From: Bacteroidia bacterium | Lineage (GTDB): Bacteria; Bacteroidota; Bacteroidia; Bacteroidales; UBA932 | DNA: 17,353 bases | NCBI GenBank assembly: GCA_021153285.1 | Contig: JAGKTT010000041.1 | Location: 1-17,353, forward strand | Direction of reading: 5' to 3' | Shown: positions 1 through 8,200 of the stretch, piece by piece | Position numbering within the stretch: position 1 is the first letter of the stretch | Layout: each line of letters starts with the position of its first letter | Position numbers and translations under genes: made by a program | Notes under the pieces: model-generated | The model's database searches: none | Told to the model about the DNA's origin: nothing | What the model saw: only the letters and a program-made list of their open reading frames with translations

Positions 1-1
1 G

Positions 2-538
2 AACATCCTCGGCCTTCTTGACAACCCTACCGACGGAAGCTATCAGCTCCTCGGACAGGAAGTGGCGAAACTCAAGGAAAAGGACCGCACCAAATTCCGC
101 AAGGGAAACATCGGATTCGTATTCCAGAGTTTCAACCTAATTGACGAACTCAATGTATACGAGAACGTGGAGCTTCCTCTTAAGTATCTTAACATCAGCT
201 CATCAGAGCGCAAGGCCCGCGTTACAGAGATGCTCAAGAGAATGAACATCAGCCACCGCGCACAGCACTTCCCACAACAGCTCTCCGGAGGTCAGCAGCA
301 GCGCGTTGCCATCGCACGTGCAGTCGTATCAAACCCTAAGCTGATTCTCGCCGATGAGCCTACCGGTAACCTCGACTCAAAGAACGGCAAGGAAGTGATG
401 GATCTGCTCACAGAACTCAATAAGGAAGGTACAACCATCGTGATGGTAACCCACTCACAGAAGGACGCAGCCTGTGCTCAGCGCATCGTCAACCTTTTCG
501 ACGGTCAGATCGTATCAGACGTAAAGAACGAACTCTAA
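2..538 (+). CDS. ABC transporter ATP-binding protein, MacB/LolD type (5' partial)
   Basis: This is the cytoplasmic ATPase of a MacB/LolD-family ABC transporter; it hydrolyses ATP to drive FtsX-like permeases. The reading frame is open from base 2, so the gene starts before the window; 178 residues remain. Visible elements, numbered from the first residue here: the tail of the Walker A helix (NILGLLDNPTDG, 1-12), the Q-loop (GFVFQSFNLIDEL, 38-50), the ABC signature LSGGQQQRVAIARA (94-107), Walker B with catalytic Glu (LILADEP, 114-120), the D-loop (GNLDS, 122-126) and the H-loop His (VMVTHS, 147-152). The Walker A GxxGxGKST lies upstream; family members are about 220-250 residues, so roughly 45 are missing. 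A GTG at 62 is internal and not the start. It is the only ATPase seen and precedes six permeases on the same strand, so it is inferred to serve them. The family call is firm; the substrate is unknown. Confidence 0.95.
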   Translation, partial: NILGLLDNPTDGSYQLLGQEVAKLKEKDRTKFRKGNIGFVFQSFNLIDELNVYENVELPLKYLNISSSERKARVTEMLKRMNISHRAQHFPQQLSGGQQQRVAIARAVVSNPKLILADEPTGNLDSKNGKEVMDLLTELNKEGTTIVMVTHSQKDAACAQRIVNLFDGQIVSDVKNEL

Positions 539-766
539 TGATTATATTGTAAGTTCCAGCGACCTCCGCCTTCTCCCCTGCTACCGCAGGATATTCGCTG
601 CAAAAGCCCACTGGGCTGTTTGCTTTATCGCTCACGACCCCTAGCCGGGGGTGGTATGTTGCCTCCACTTATCAATAAAATCATAAAGAATACACGCAGT
701 TAAACATACATATTGCGGCGCTGTCGTGAGATACTGCCGGTTTTCAAACTTAACAAGCAGACATAA
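539..766 (+). other. Intergenic gap with several potential hairpins between ATPase and P1
   Basis: This 228-nt gap has no convincing reading frame. It holds several short inverted repeats. CAGCGA (557-562) pairs with TCGCTG (595-600) and encloses CCTGC (577-581) / GCAGG (586-590) with loop TACC. AGCCC (605-609) / GGGCT (613-617) is followed by GTTTGCTTT, a weak terminator-like arrangement. ACCCC (637-641) / GGGGT (648-652) follows. CTCACGAC (631-638) is repeated inverted as GTCGTGAG (723-730). No TAnnTTTG promoter was found. The gap could be a structured leader or processing region that lowers P1 expression relative to the ATPase, or simply a decayed spacer. The pairings are seen; any role is inferred. 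Confidence 0.4.
605..629 (+). terminator. Weak terminator-like hairpin downstream of the ATPase gene
   Basis: A 5-bp GC-rich stem (AGCCC / GGGCT, loop ACT) is preceded by AAA and followed by GTTTGCTTTAT. The stem is short and the U-tract is interrupted, so it could give partial termination at most. Confidence 0.3.
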
Positions 767-3184
767 ATGAATGCACATATATCAAATTTCCTTACAACGC
801 TTCGCCGCTTCAAGACTGCGTCGCTATTGAATGTGATCGGGCTTACCTTTGCTTTTGTTGCATTTTACGTTATCGCTTCACAAGTATGGTACACCCTAAC
901 ATATAATAGCTGTCTGAAGGACACTGAGCACACATACCTGATTTCTCCAAACTTCGGTGAAGATCCTAACGAGATGCACTGGAGCCCCAACTCTCCAGGT
1001 TCATTGGCGTATGAAGCGATGGAGGCATATCCTGGTACAGAAGAGGTGGCTTCAATTGCTCCCTATCCTGCAATAAGCCGTGTATGGATAAAGGAGAATG
1101 ACTATCACTTTGAGCCGTTCAATGATTATGTTTATCAAGGTACGCCTAATGTTCCTGACTTCTTTGGATTCAAGTGCCTTAGTGGCGACTTTTCAGGATT
1201 GAAAGACCCCAATACTGTAATCCTGTCACGTTCAGTGGCAGAGAAGCTGGGTATTGGCGTAGGTGAAACCATTTGGTTTGAGGGTGGACGCTGGCACGAT
1301 GATGGAAAACCTGCTCACCAGCAGACAGTCGTAGCCATATACGAGGATATGCCGAAAAATTGCATTTTCGGACATTGGGGCATAATGCAACACGATGAGA
1401 AAGTTTATACCACAGAAACCAATAATTGGAACTACTGCAACTACGTACGTTTTAAGGAAGGGACTGATTTATACGGATATATCGATGTTTTCAAGCAGCG
1501 TTATGCTGAGTGGTATCTTGGAATGGCGAAAGAATGGATCGAGGAAGAGCCAGAATATAAAGCTGAAATAGAAGCCGAGATAGAGAATGGGGCTCATATG
1601 CTCGCCACACGTCTCGTACGCGTTGATAATATGTACTATACGGAGTTCCACGATTCCGGTAATTTTCAGACAGGTAAGAAGTCAACTCCTATTATTCTGT
1701 CGAGTATAGCGTTGATAATTGTGCTTATAGCCTTTATTAACTTTATCAATTTCTTCTTTGCTCTCGTTCCGATACGTATGCGATCTGTCAATGTGTGCAA
1801 AGTGTTCGGTGCGAGTCAGAGATCATTGCGTTGGAACTTTCTGTTTGAGGCAATCGGATTTGTCTTGCTGTCAATGGCATTGACTTTATGTGTCATAATA
1901 GCAATCAAGGATAGTTTCATAACTGATTTTTCAATCTGTTCCCTTTCTATTGCTGACAATATTCCGGTCTTTATGATGATTCTTGCCTTGATGGTGCTGC
2001 TGGCGTTTGGAGCTGCACTCTATCCGGCGTTCTACATCACTCGCTTCAATGCGTCATTAGGAGTCAGGAATGGTTTTGCACAATCTGCAACTGGACGAAA
2101 GCTGCGTGCTGTAATGGTGGGGCTACAGTTTACCGTTGCTATGGTATTGATTATCACAACAGCAGTCTTCTACCTCCAATACAGGTATATGACTACATAC
2201 GATCTGGGATTTGACAGGGAAAATGTAGTGACATTTGCTTCTTGGGATTTGGGCACCCGATCTGAAACTGTCATAGAGCGTCTCGTGCAACACCCTGATG
2301 CAGAAAATGTAACAGCCTCCCAGATGAATCTTCTCAGCTGCAACCAGAGATGGGGACGAGTTTATCAGGAAAGGGATTATTCAATGAAGTCAAACGGAGT
2401 CCGTTGGAATTTTCTTGATTTCTTTGGCTTTGACATTCTCGAAGGAAACGGCTTTACCCCATCATCGGACCGAACTAATGAGATTGTTATGACTCAGCAG
2501 ATGCACCGAGATATCGGTATACCATTGGGACACGAAGAAGGTGCTATGAAATATGTCGGCATCATACGAGATGTTCGTTTGACATCGGTAAGTCAACCTG
2601 ACGAGTATCAGGCATTCTACTGTGTTTCCGAAAAAGACAGGATGAGTCATTTCTATATCCGTCTGCGTGCAGGGGCTGATTTCAAGGGATTTGCCGACTA
2701 TGTCAAGAGTATTTCAAAGGAACTTGCACCAGCTGCCGATGAGCCTGAGCTCCATTACTTGGAAGAATGGGTTGAGAGCCTGTATGAACAGACGAAGAAG
2801 GATATGGTGCTTATTGGCCTGTTTGCAATATTGGCGATTGTAATTGCACTGATGGGAGTGTTCGGCATCGTAATGTTTGAGACTCAATACCGTCGAAGCG
2901 AAATTGCAGTTCGTAAGGTATATGGAGGAACTACTATGCAGATGGTTTCAATGCTCAATAGCAGATATATTGGCATCGTACTCATCTGTTTCATCATTGC
3001 CGCACCTGTTTCAAAGATGTTCTCTTCACGATGGTTGGAACAATTTGCAAACAGGATCGAACCCCCATACTGGATATATATCGTAGCTTTAGTTCTCGTC
3101 CTTGCCGTTACTGTCGCACTTGTGACTGTCCGCTCCTGGAAGGCTGCGAATACCGATCCTGCGGAGGCGTTGAAGACGGAGTAA
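767..3184 (+). CDS. FtsX-like/MacB-type ABC permease P1 (divergent member)
   Basis: An inner-membrane permease of the FtsX/MacB family, 805 residues, inferred to be coupled to the upstream ATPase. The layout is doubled: TM1 about 18-46, ectodomain 1 about 47-305, TM2-4 about 306-424, TM5 about 446-470, ectodomain 2 about 471-678, and TM6-8 about 679-790. The cytoplasmic coupling motifs typical of the family are present twice: SVNVCKVFGAS near 340-350 and SEIAVRKVYGG near 711-721. YDLGFDRENVV (478-488), just after TM5, is a typical start of the second ectodomain. The C-terminus is DPAEALKTE. Its N-terminus (MNAHISNFLTTLRRFKTAS) differs from the MKSYLRF start of the next five genes, and its nucleotide sequence is also distinct, so it is an older or separately acquired paralogue. 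The ATG at 767 is the first plausible start. The substrate is unknown. Confidence 0.92.
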   Translation: MNAHISNFLTTLRRFKTASLLNVIGLTFAFVAFYVIASQVWYTLTYNSCLKDTEHTYLISPNFGEDPNEMHWSPNSPGSLAYEAMEAYPGTEEVASIAPYPAISRVWIKENDYHFEPFNDYVYQGTPNVPDFFGFKCLSGDFSGLKDPNTVILSRSVAEKLGIGVGETIWFEGGRWHDDGKPAHQQTVVAIYEDMPKNCIFGHWGIMQHDEKVYTTETNNWNYCNYVRFKEGTDLYGYIDVFKQRYAEWYLGMAKEWIEEEPEYKAEIEAEIENGAHMLATRLVRVDNMYYTEFHDSGNFQTGKKSTPIILSSIALIIVLIAFINFINFFFALVPIRMRSVNVCKVFGASQRSLRWNFLFEAIGFVLLSMALTLCVIIAIKDSFITDFSICSLSIADNIPVFMMILALMVLLAFGAALYPAFYITRFNASLGVRNGFAQSATGRKLRAVMVGLQFTVAMVLIITTAVFYLQYRYMTTYDLGFDRENVVTFASWDLGTRSETVIERLVQHPDAENVTASQMNLLSCNQRWGRVYQERDYSMKSNGVRWNFLDFFGFDILEGNGFTPSSDRTNEIVMTQQMHRDIGIPLGHEEGAMKYVGIIRDVRLTSVSQPDEYQAFYCVSEKDRMSHFYIRLRAGADFKGFADYVKSISKELAPAADEPELHYLEEWVESLYEQTKKDMVLIGLFAILAIVIALMGVFGIVMFETQYRRSEIAVRKVYGGTTMQMVSMLNSRYIGIVLICFIIAAPVSKMFSSRWLEQFANRIEPPYWIYIVALVLVLAVTVALVTVRSWKAANTDPAEALKTE

Positions 3185-3219
3185 ATTCGGGAGTATTGAA
3201 AGAATAACATTTGAATATT

Positions 3220-5556
3220 ATGAAAAGCTATTTAAGATTCCTGTCTAGGAACAAACTATATACCGCGATCGAGATACTCGGATTGAGTGTCGCTATTGCT
3301 GTTGCAGTGCCCCTGCTCAGCTATCTGCTGAGGCTTAATGAAGTTAACCACGCACATCCTGATCACGAAAACATCTATAGCCTCAGCGTTGCCAGAATGC
3401 AATGCTCATCACCGAATATCGGACAATATCTTCTAGAAAACATTCCTGAGATTGAGATCGTAAGCTCTCCATCACATCTGTCCGGGAATTATACATTTGA
3501 GGTGGACGGAAAGATGGCGTCATACATCAGATATGACAGTAATTTCTTCTATTTCTTCCCTCACGAATTCGTTGCCGGCGGGCTTGATACAGAGGCTAAG
3601 ACCGCGATGGCTGTATCAGAGTCTTTTGCAAATCAGATTTCAGAGAATGGCAATGTGATCGGCCGAACTCTTAATCTCGGATCCGAATCATATGTCATAT
3701 CCGGGATATTCAAAGACTGCCAGGACCCAAGATTCAAGAAATACGATATGATGATCCCCCGCGTCGAAAATCCGAGCGAGCCAGATATGGCGTTTTGGGG
3801 AAACAACATTCTCATAATGACTTTCTTCAAAGTACAGGAAGGAACAGATTATGACATACTGAAAAAGAAAGTTCAGGAAGCTTGTGCTGCCTATTGGGGA
3901 CCGATGGATGATAAAGAGTTCGAGAATCAGTACAGTTTCAAGAGACCGGAAAGGTATGATATTGTACCTTACTCAAAGATTACGACAAAAGACAATTATC
4001 AGCTTAACGAATGCGGAGGCGGCGGATTCATCATTGTTTGCGTAATAGCTGTTGTTCTTCTGATATTCGCAGTAATCAATTATATCAATCTAAATGTTGC
4101 ACTCTCGACTCGCAGGGCCAAGGAGATTGCCACGCGTAAACTTGTAGGAGCTGGAAGAAGACAAGTCATATTGCTGTTCCTGAGAGAGGCATTGATAATG
4201 AATCTGATATGCTTCGGGGTGGGAATGCTGTTGACAGGGGTGACTACAGATATGATAAGCACATTCTTTCAGACAATAGAAAGCGATGGTGTTATCACCG
4301 TCGGATATTCATTCTTGGATATATGTGCCTATATAGTATTTATTCTGGTACTGACATTGGTAACAGGACTTATTCCTGCTTCGATAGTTTCGCGATTCAC
4401 CCCGCTGGATATTGCCAAAGGTAATTTCAGATACCATAGCAAGAAGACAATGACAAAGGTGTTCATTTGCATACAGACCATTCTGACTGTCCTTCTTCTT
4501 GCAGTCACATTGATATTCAATGCCCAGTACGACAAGTATATGGATATGGAATACAACTGCGACATAGACGATGTGTTCTTCCTTATGCCGGACTACGGTG
4601 TCAATCTGTCACCGGAAACATTGAAGTCGGAATTGGAGAAACGTCCGGAAGTCATTGCCGTGGGACATTCGAACCGCGTTCCATCAAGTCTTACATCCAT
4701 CACTTATGAATCGACAAATGGTGACAGGATATACCTAAGTTGTGTTGAATGTACAGAAGAAGCCTTCGATATTTTCGGTTTCGACATTATGACTGTAAAC
4801 GACACAACCAACCTCAGGGGAATATGGATGACTCCGGAAGCAGCAAAGACCGAAAGCATTTATCCGGAGCATTTCAAGGATTTGCTAAGCTGGAATTTCG
4901 GAGACTATCGTATTGCCGGAATGATTGAGAATATCCCTACTGGAGGCGGACAGAACAATATAGACGACTTTCCTGCTGTTGTAGTGGTCGGAAATGCCAA
5001 AGATAATTCAATGGTTATCAGGACAATCGATGATCATAAGAAGGCACGGAAAGCAATTGCATCAGTATACGAAGAAGTTACGGGAATCGAAGTCCAGGAT
5101 TTGAGAGAATTCGGAATGACATCGATGTATATAAAGGAGATAAATGAGGACGGATTGGCTCCTTGGAAGGGACTGAATGACCTATTGGAGAAGTTGCTAG
5201 GAATCATATTCATTCTTGGAGTTATGGGTCTTACAGGAATCAGCATCTACTTTGCCACTGAACGCGAAAAGGAAATTGCGATCAGGAAACTCTTTGGAGG
5301 AACCTCCGAGTCTGAACTGAAGAGAAATTTGATGACATTTGTCAAGATTACCTTGATTGCAAATCTGATTGCAATACCTTTAGCCGCAGCCGCCTTTTCG
5401 ACAATCCTGCTTAGTTTCGCCGACAAGATAACGGACATCTGGATCATATATGTAGTCTGTATCCTGATTTCCTTCTCAATCTCCCTGGGCTCCGTACTTT
5501 GGCAAACTATCCGTGCCGCACGCACCAACCCCGCCGAGGCATTGAAGAAAGAGTAG
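3220..5556 (+). CDS. FtsX-like/MacB-type ABC permease P2 (subtype A)
   Basis: A 778-residue FtsX/MacB-family inner-membrane permease. The ATG at 3220 is preferred over an in-frame TTG at 3211, because it gives the MKSYLRFLSRNKLYTAIE start shared with the paralogues. TM1 is about 18-38, ectodomain 1 about 40-265, TM2-4 about 268-390, TM5 about 412-434, ectodomain 2 about 435-660, and TM6-8 lie in the last 110 residues. The coupling motifs are KEIATRKLVGAG (301-312) and EREKEIAIRKLFGG in the second half. Subtype A marks: INYINLNVAL after TM2, KGNFRY followed by FICIQ before TM5, GIWMT and SMYIKEI in and after ectodomain 2, and QTIRAARTNPAEALKKE at the end. It starts 35 nt after P1 with no terminator, so it is probably co-transcribed. 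Substrate unknown; the family call is secure. Confidence 0.92.
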   Translation: MKSYLRFLSRNKLYTAIEILGLSVAIAVAVPLLSYLLRLNEVNHAHPDHENIYSLSVARMQCSSPNIGQYLLENIPEIEIVSSPSHLSGNYTFEVDGKMASYIRYDSNFFYFFPHEFVAGGLDTEAKTAMAVSESFANQISENGNVIGRTLNLGSESYVISGIFKDCQDPRFKKYDMMIPRVENPSEPDMAFWGNNILIMTFFKVQEGTDYDILKKKVQEACAAYWGPMDDKEFENQYSFKRPERYDIVPYSKITTKDNYQLNECGGGGFIIVCVIAVVLLIFAVINYINLNVALSTRRAKEIATRKLVGAGRRQVILLFLREALIMNLICFGVGMLLTGVTTDMISTFFQTIESDGVITVGYSFLDICAYIVFILVLTLVTGLIPASIVSRFTPLDIAKGNFRYHSKKTMTKVFICIQTILTVLLLAVTLIFNAQYDKYMDMEYNCDIDDVFFLMPDYGVNLSPETLKSELEKRPEVIAVGHSNRVPSSLTSITYESTNGDRIYLSCVECTEEAFDIFGFDIMTVNDTTNLRGIWMTPEAAKTESIYPEHFKDLLSWNFGDYRIAGMIENIPTGGGQNNIDDFPAVVVVGNAKDNSMVIRTIDDHKKARKAIASVYEEVTGIEVQDLREFGMTSMYIKEINEDGLAPWKGLNDLLEKLLGIIFILGVMGLTGISIYFATEREKEIAIRKLFGGTSESELKRNLMTFVKITLIANLIAIPLAAAAFSTILLSFADKITDIWIIYVVCILISFSISLGSVLWQTIRAARTNPAEALKKE

Positions 5557-5602
5557 AACGTGAGCGATAATGTACTTACAATCAAATAATTAACGAATCA
5601 AG

Positions 5603-5622
5603 GGTCGGAATATTTACCGGCC
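5603..5622 (+). other. Hairpin in the P2-P3 junction
   Basis: GGTCGG (5603-5608) pairs with CCGGCC (5617-5622) through one G-U pair around an 8-nt AT-rich loop. No U-tract follows, so it is not a standard terminator. It lies in a 164-nt gap (5557-5720) where I found no TAnnTTTG promoter. It could affect RNA processing or stability. Confidence 0.4.
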
Positions 5623-5720
5623 AAAGAATATGTAAAATATTAACTCTCAAGCAAATACACATTACACATATCTTCACCTCAACAATAATGATTACGCTGT
5701 AAACTCTACAAAAAGAACCA

Positions 5721-8102
5721 ATGAAAAGCTACCTTAGATTCCTATCCAGAAACAAGCTGTACACCGCGATTGAGATCGTCGGTCTGAGCCTTGCGTTGGC
5801 ATTTGTGATAGTGCTCAGCGCTTATATCGTGGATGATATGAGCGTGAACGAAAGTCTCCGGAACACTGATGACATCCACATTTGTTACAGCTCATACGAC
5901 ATTACCTCTATTTATGAGGTGCCGGGACTTTATGAAAAGTTCCCGGAGATTGGAGAATCAAGCAGTTTCTTTGCAAGAAGTGACGGAAACGGGCTGATTT
6001 CAGGAGCCAGTATCGTCACCTATGGCAATACGGAAATCAACGTCTCCACAGCAGCCGCATCAGAAAACTTCTTTGATTTCTTCACATTCCCACTAGTCTA
6101 TGGCAATCCCGAAAGCGCCTTACAGTCAAAGTATTCCGTCATCATTTCGGAAGAGCTTGCGGGCATTCTGTTCCCTGACGAAGAGGCCATTGGCAAAGAA
6201 ATAAGGTTCTTTGAAGGCAATGCCTATTCAGGTTATTATACAGAGATGACTGATATTGACGTCAATCTTACCGTCACCGGTGTCTTCAAACCTTTCTCCA
6301 AAACTATCTTCAATGAGCCTGACATACTCATCAGCATCGACCTGTTCCGTGAGCTGCAGAAAGTAAACTTCTGTGGAATGATGCATATAAGCGAACTTAG
6401 CTTCGTGAGGATTGCCAAAGGAACAGACTCAGAAGCCTTGGCTGAAAAACTGACAGAAGAATACAGAAAGACTCCAAACCAATCCGGCGATGACCCTTAT
6501 AGCAAGGTTGTGAAGCTAACCAAGTTTGACGACATCAAAAAGATTGCAAAAGATGAGGATCCGGGAGCAGGTTTCTTCTTCAGAAATCTAAGAAACGTAA
6601 AGCTTTTCGGCATATACCTTATAATGTGCATATTCCTGACGATAGTCGCACTGCTTGACTATGTGGTTCTTACAATAGCATTCTCAAGGTTCAGGATCAA
6701 GGAGATTGCGACCAGACAGCTTCTGGGAACAGACCGGAGAGGTATCATCAACAGATGCTTCTGCGAAGCGTTCGCGCTGCTGCTGGCATCGTGCATCATC
6801 GCGGTGCTGATCGCATTGGGATTCAAAGAACCCGTAGGAAGAATACTTGGAACAGAAATCCACCCTCTGTCACATATAAACGAATATATGGTGCTTATGG
6901 GCATTCTGCTTCTTATGGGCGGTCTTGCCAGTGCAGTTCCTTCAATGATATTGTCATCATACAATGCAATAAACGTAATCAAAGGCGAAGCAAGGTACAA
7001 GGACAAGACCATATTCGGAAAACTATTCATAGGCATTGCCGGATTGCTGAGCATTGGAGCCCTGTCAATATGTTTCGGCATCAACCGCCAGACCAGGCAT
7101 CTGATAAACCAGCCGTTAGGTTATGAGACAGAAGGAGTCATACTCGTATCATTTCTGGATAAGGATGCAAACCGGTTCTATGACGAGTTGAAGACACAGC
7201 CATACGTCAGCAAGATCGGTTCATATCTAAACACTCCTGATGGTACGGGAGCATCAGTAATTGCTGACAAGAATGGAAACTCGGGGGAACTGAGAGTCTT
7301 GGAGGGAGACCATACATACTTTGATATCCTGGGCATAGACATCCTCGAGGAGTTTTCTCCCGCAACTGATGCCGAGAACCTATATCTATGTAAAAGTACA
7401 TACGAAAGCATCACTGAATTCAGATACGGCAATATGATCAACTATATGTGGCGTGACACTCCTGTCTGTGGAATAGTAACTGACCTCAAGTTGGGAAGCA
7501 TTCTGGAAGAGACAGGAGGAAAGTTTATGGGCATAAGCATCTTTAATGACTTCACGACCACCACAGGCAGACAGATTTGTATCAAGACTGAAATGAATAT
7601 AAACGAAACGATAAGGCAGATCAAGGAATTCTATTATTCTAAGGGATATAATGACGATATCTTTTTCGTTAATACACTGATGGATTCCCTTCAGGTAGAG
7701 ATACGCGAGGAACAGAATATCCTGAAGCTGCTGAGCGGATTCTCGATCCTATGCATTCTGATGACTGTCTTGACGATTGTAGGGCTGAGCAGCTACCATT
7801 CGAAATCCAATGAGAAGGACAATGCCGTGCGCAATGTATTCGGATGCTCACGTAAGGAACTGGTAATGAAGATGGTGTCTGATTTCGTGCTGCCGGTACT
7901 GATCTCCGCAGTCATTGCAATTCCGGTCGCCTGGAGCGTGATAGACCGCTGGCTCGAAGGATATGCACTTCGCACAGAGAACTCCCCTGCCATCTACATT
8001 TCCGCATTGGCAGTCATACTGGCGATAGTCACCGCCGCAATCTCCGCACAAGCCCTCCGCCTTATGCGCGCCAACCCCGCCGAGGCGCTGAAGAAAGAAT
8101 AG
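5721..8102 (+). CDS. FtsX-like/MacB-type ABC permease P3 (subtype B)
   Basis: A 793-residue FtsX/MacB-family permease starting at ATG 5721 with MKSYLRFLSRNKLYTAIE. TM1 is about 19-38, ectodomain 1 about 40-292, TM2-4 about 295-412, TM5 about 433-453, and ectodomain 2 about 455-680. TM6-8 lie in the last 110 residues, ending ALRLMRANPAEALKKE. The coupling motifs are KEIATRQLLGTDRR (327-340) and KDNAVRNVFGCSRKEL in the second half; the second reads RNVFG where most paralogues have RKVFG or RKLFG. Subtype B marks: LTIAFSRFRIKE after TM2, KGEARY then KLFIGI before TM5, PLGYETE after TM5, and LSSYHSK before the second coupling motif. It follows P2 after 164 nt, with an AT-rich leader and no clear Shine-Dalgarno. 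Its closest relatives in the window are P5 and P6. Confidence 0.92.
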   Translation: MKSYLRFLSRNKLYTAIEIVGLSLALAFVIVLSAYIVDDMSVNESLRNTDDIHICYSSYDITSIYEVPGLYEKFPEIGESSSFFARSDGNGLISGASIVTYGNTEINVSTAAASENFFDFFTFPLVYGNPESALQSKYSVIISEELAGILFPDEEAIGKEIRFFEGNAYSGYYTEMTDIDVNLTVTGVFKPFSKTIFNEPDILISIDLFRELQKVNFCGMMHISELSFVRIAKGTDSEALAEKLTEEYRKTPNQSGDDPYSKVVKLTKFDDIKKIAKDEDPGAGFFFRNLRNVKLFGIYLIMCIFLTIVALLDYVVLTIAFSRFRIKEIATRQLLGTDRRGIINRCFCEAFALLLASCIIAVLIALGFKEPVGRILGTEIHPLSHINEYMVLMGILLLMGGLASAVPSMILSSYNAINVIKGEARYKDKTIFGKLFIGIAGLLSIGALSICFGINRQTRHLINQPLGYETEGVILVSFLDKDANRFYDELKTQPYVSKIGSYLNTPDGTGASVIADKNGNSGELRVLEGDHTYFDILGIDILEEFSPATDAENLYLCKSTYESITEFRYGNMINYMWRDTPVCGIVTDLKLGSILEETGGKFMGISIFNDFTTTTGRQICIKTEMNINETIRQIKEFYYSKGYNDDIFFVNTLMDSLQVEIREEQNILKLLSGFSILCILMTVLTIVGLSSYHSKSNEKDNAVRNVFGCSRKELVMKMVSDFVLPVLISAVIAIPVAWSVIDRWLEGYALRTENSPAIYISALAVILAIVTAAISAQALRLMRANPAEALKKE

Positions 8103-8108
8103 AATAAA

Positions 8109-8188
8109 ACTCCCGCCGGAAAGGGAGTGTTCAGCGGAATAATGCATCATAAATGGGTAGTATGATTACATTCCCTTTCCGGCTTTTT
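8109..8188 (+). promoter_or_regulatory. Attenuator-like alternative hairpins with U-tract before P4
   Basis: A long hairpin joins 8115-8130 (GCCGGAAAGGGAGTGT) to 8168-8183 (ACATTCCCTTTCCGGC): 16 pairs with a single G-U. An inner 6-bp stem, ATCATA (8146-8151) / TATGAT (8161-8166), caps it, and TTTTT (8184-8188) follows, as in an intrinsic terminator. A second hairpin, ACTCCC (8109-8114) / GGGAGT (8123-8128), uses part of the same 5' arm, so the two are mutually exclusive, as in terminator/antiterminator pairs. The P4 start lies 12 nt after the U-tract. Two ATGs (8153, 8162), in frame with P4, lie inside the loop and inner stem. The pairings are seen; attenuation is inferred. Confidence 0.6.
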
Positions 8189-8200
8189 AAATATGAAGCA

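Noticed and set aside
62..538. GTG at 62 as the start of the ATPase gene
   Set aside because: The frame is open to base 2 and encodes the tail of the Walker A helix (NILGLLD), so the gene begins before the window.
3211..3219. TTG at 3211 as the P2 start
   Set aside because: The ATG at 3220 gives the N-terminus shared by P3-P6; the TTG adds only three unconserved residues.
8153..8200. N-terminal extension of P4 from ATG 8153 or 8162
   Set aside because: The extra residues are not seen in the paralogues and are encoded by the hairpin and U-tract. The start at 8201 is preferred, although alternative initiation is kept as a possibility.
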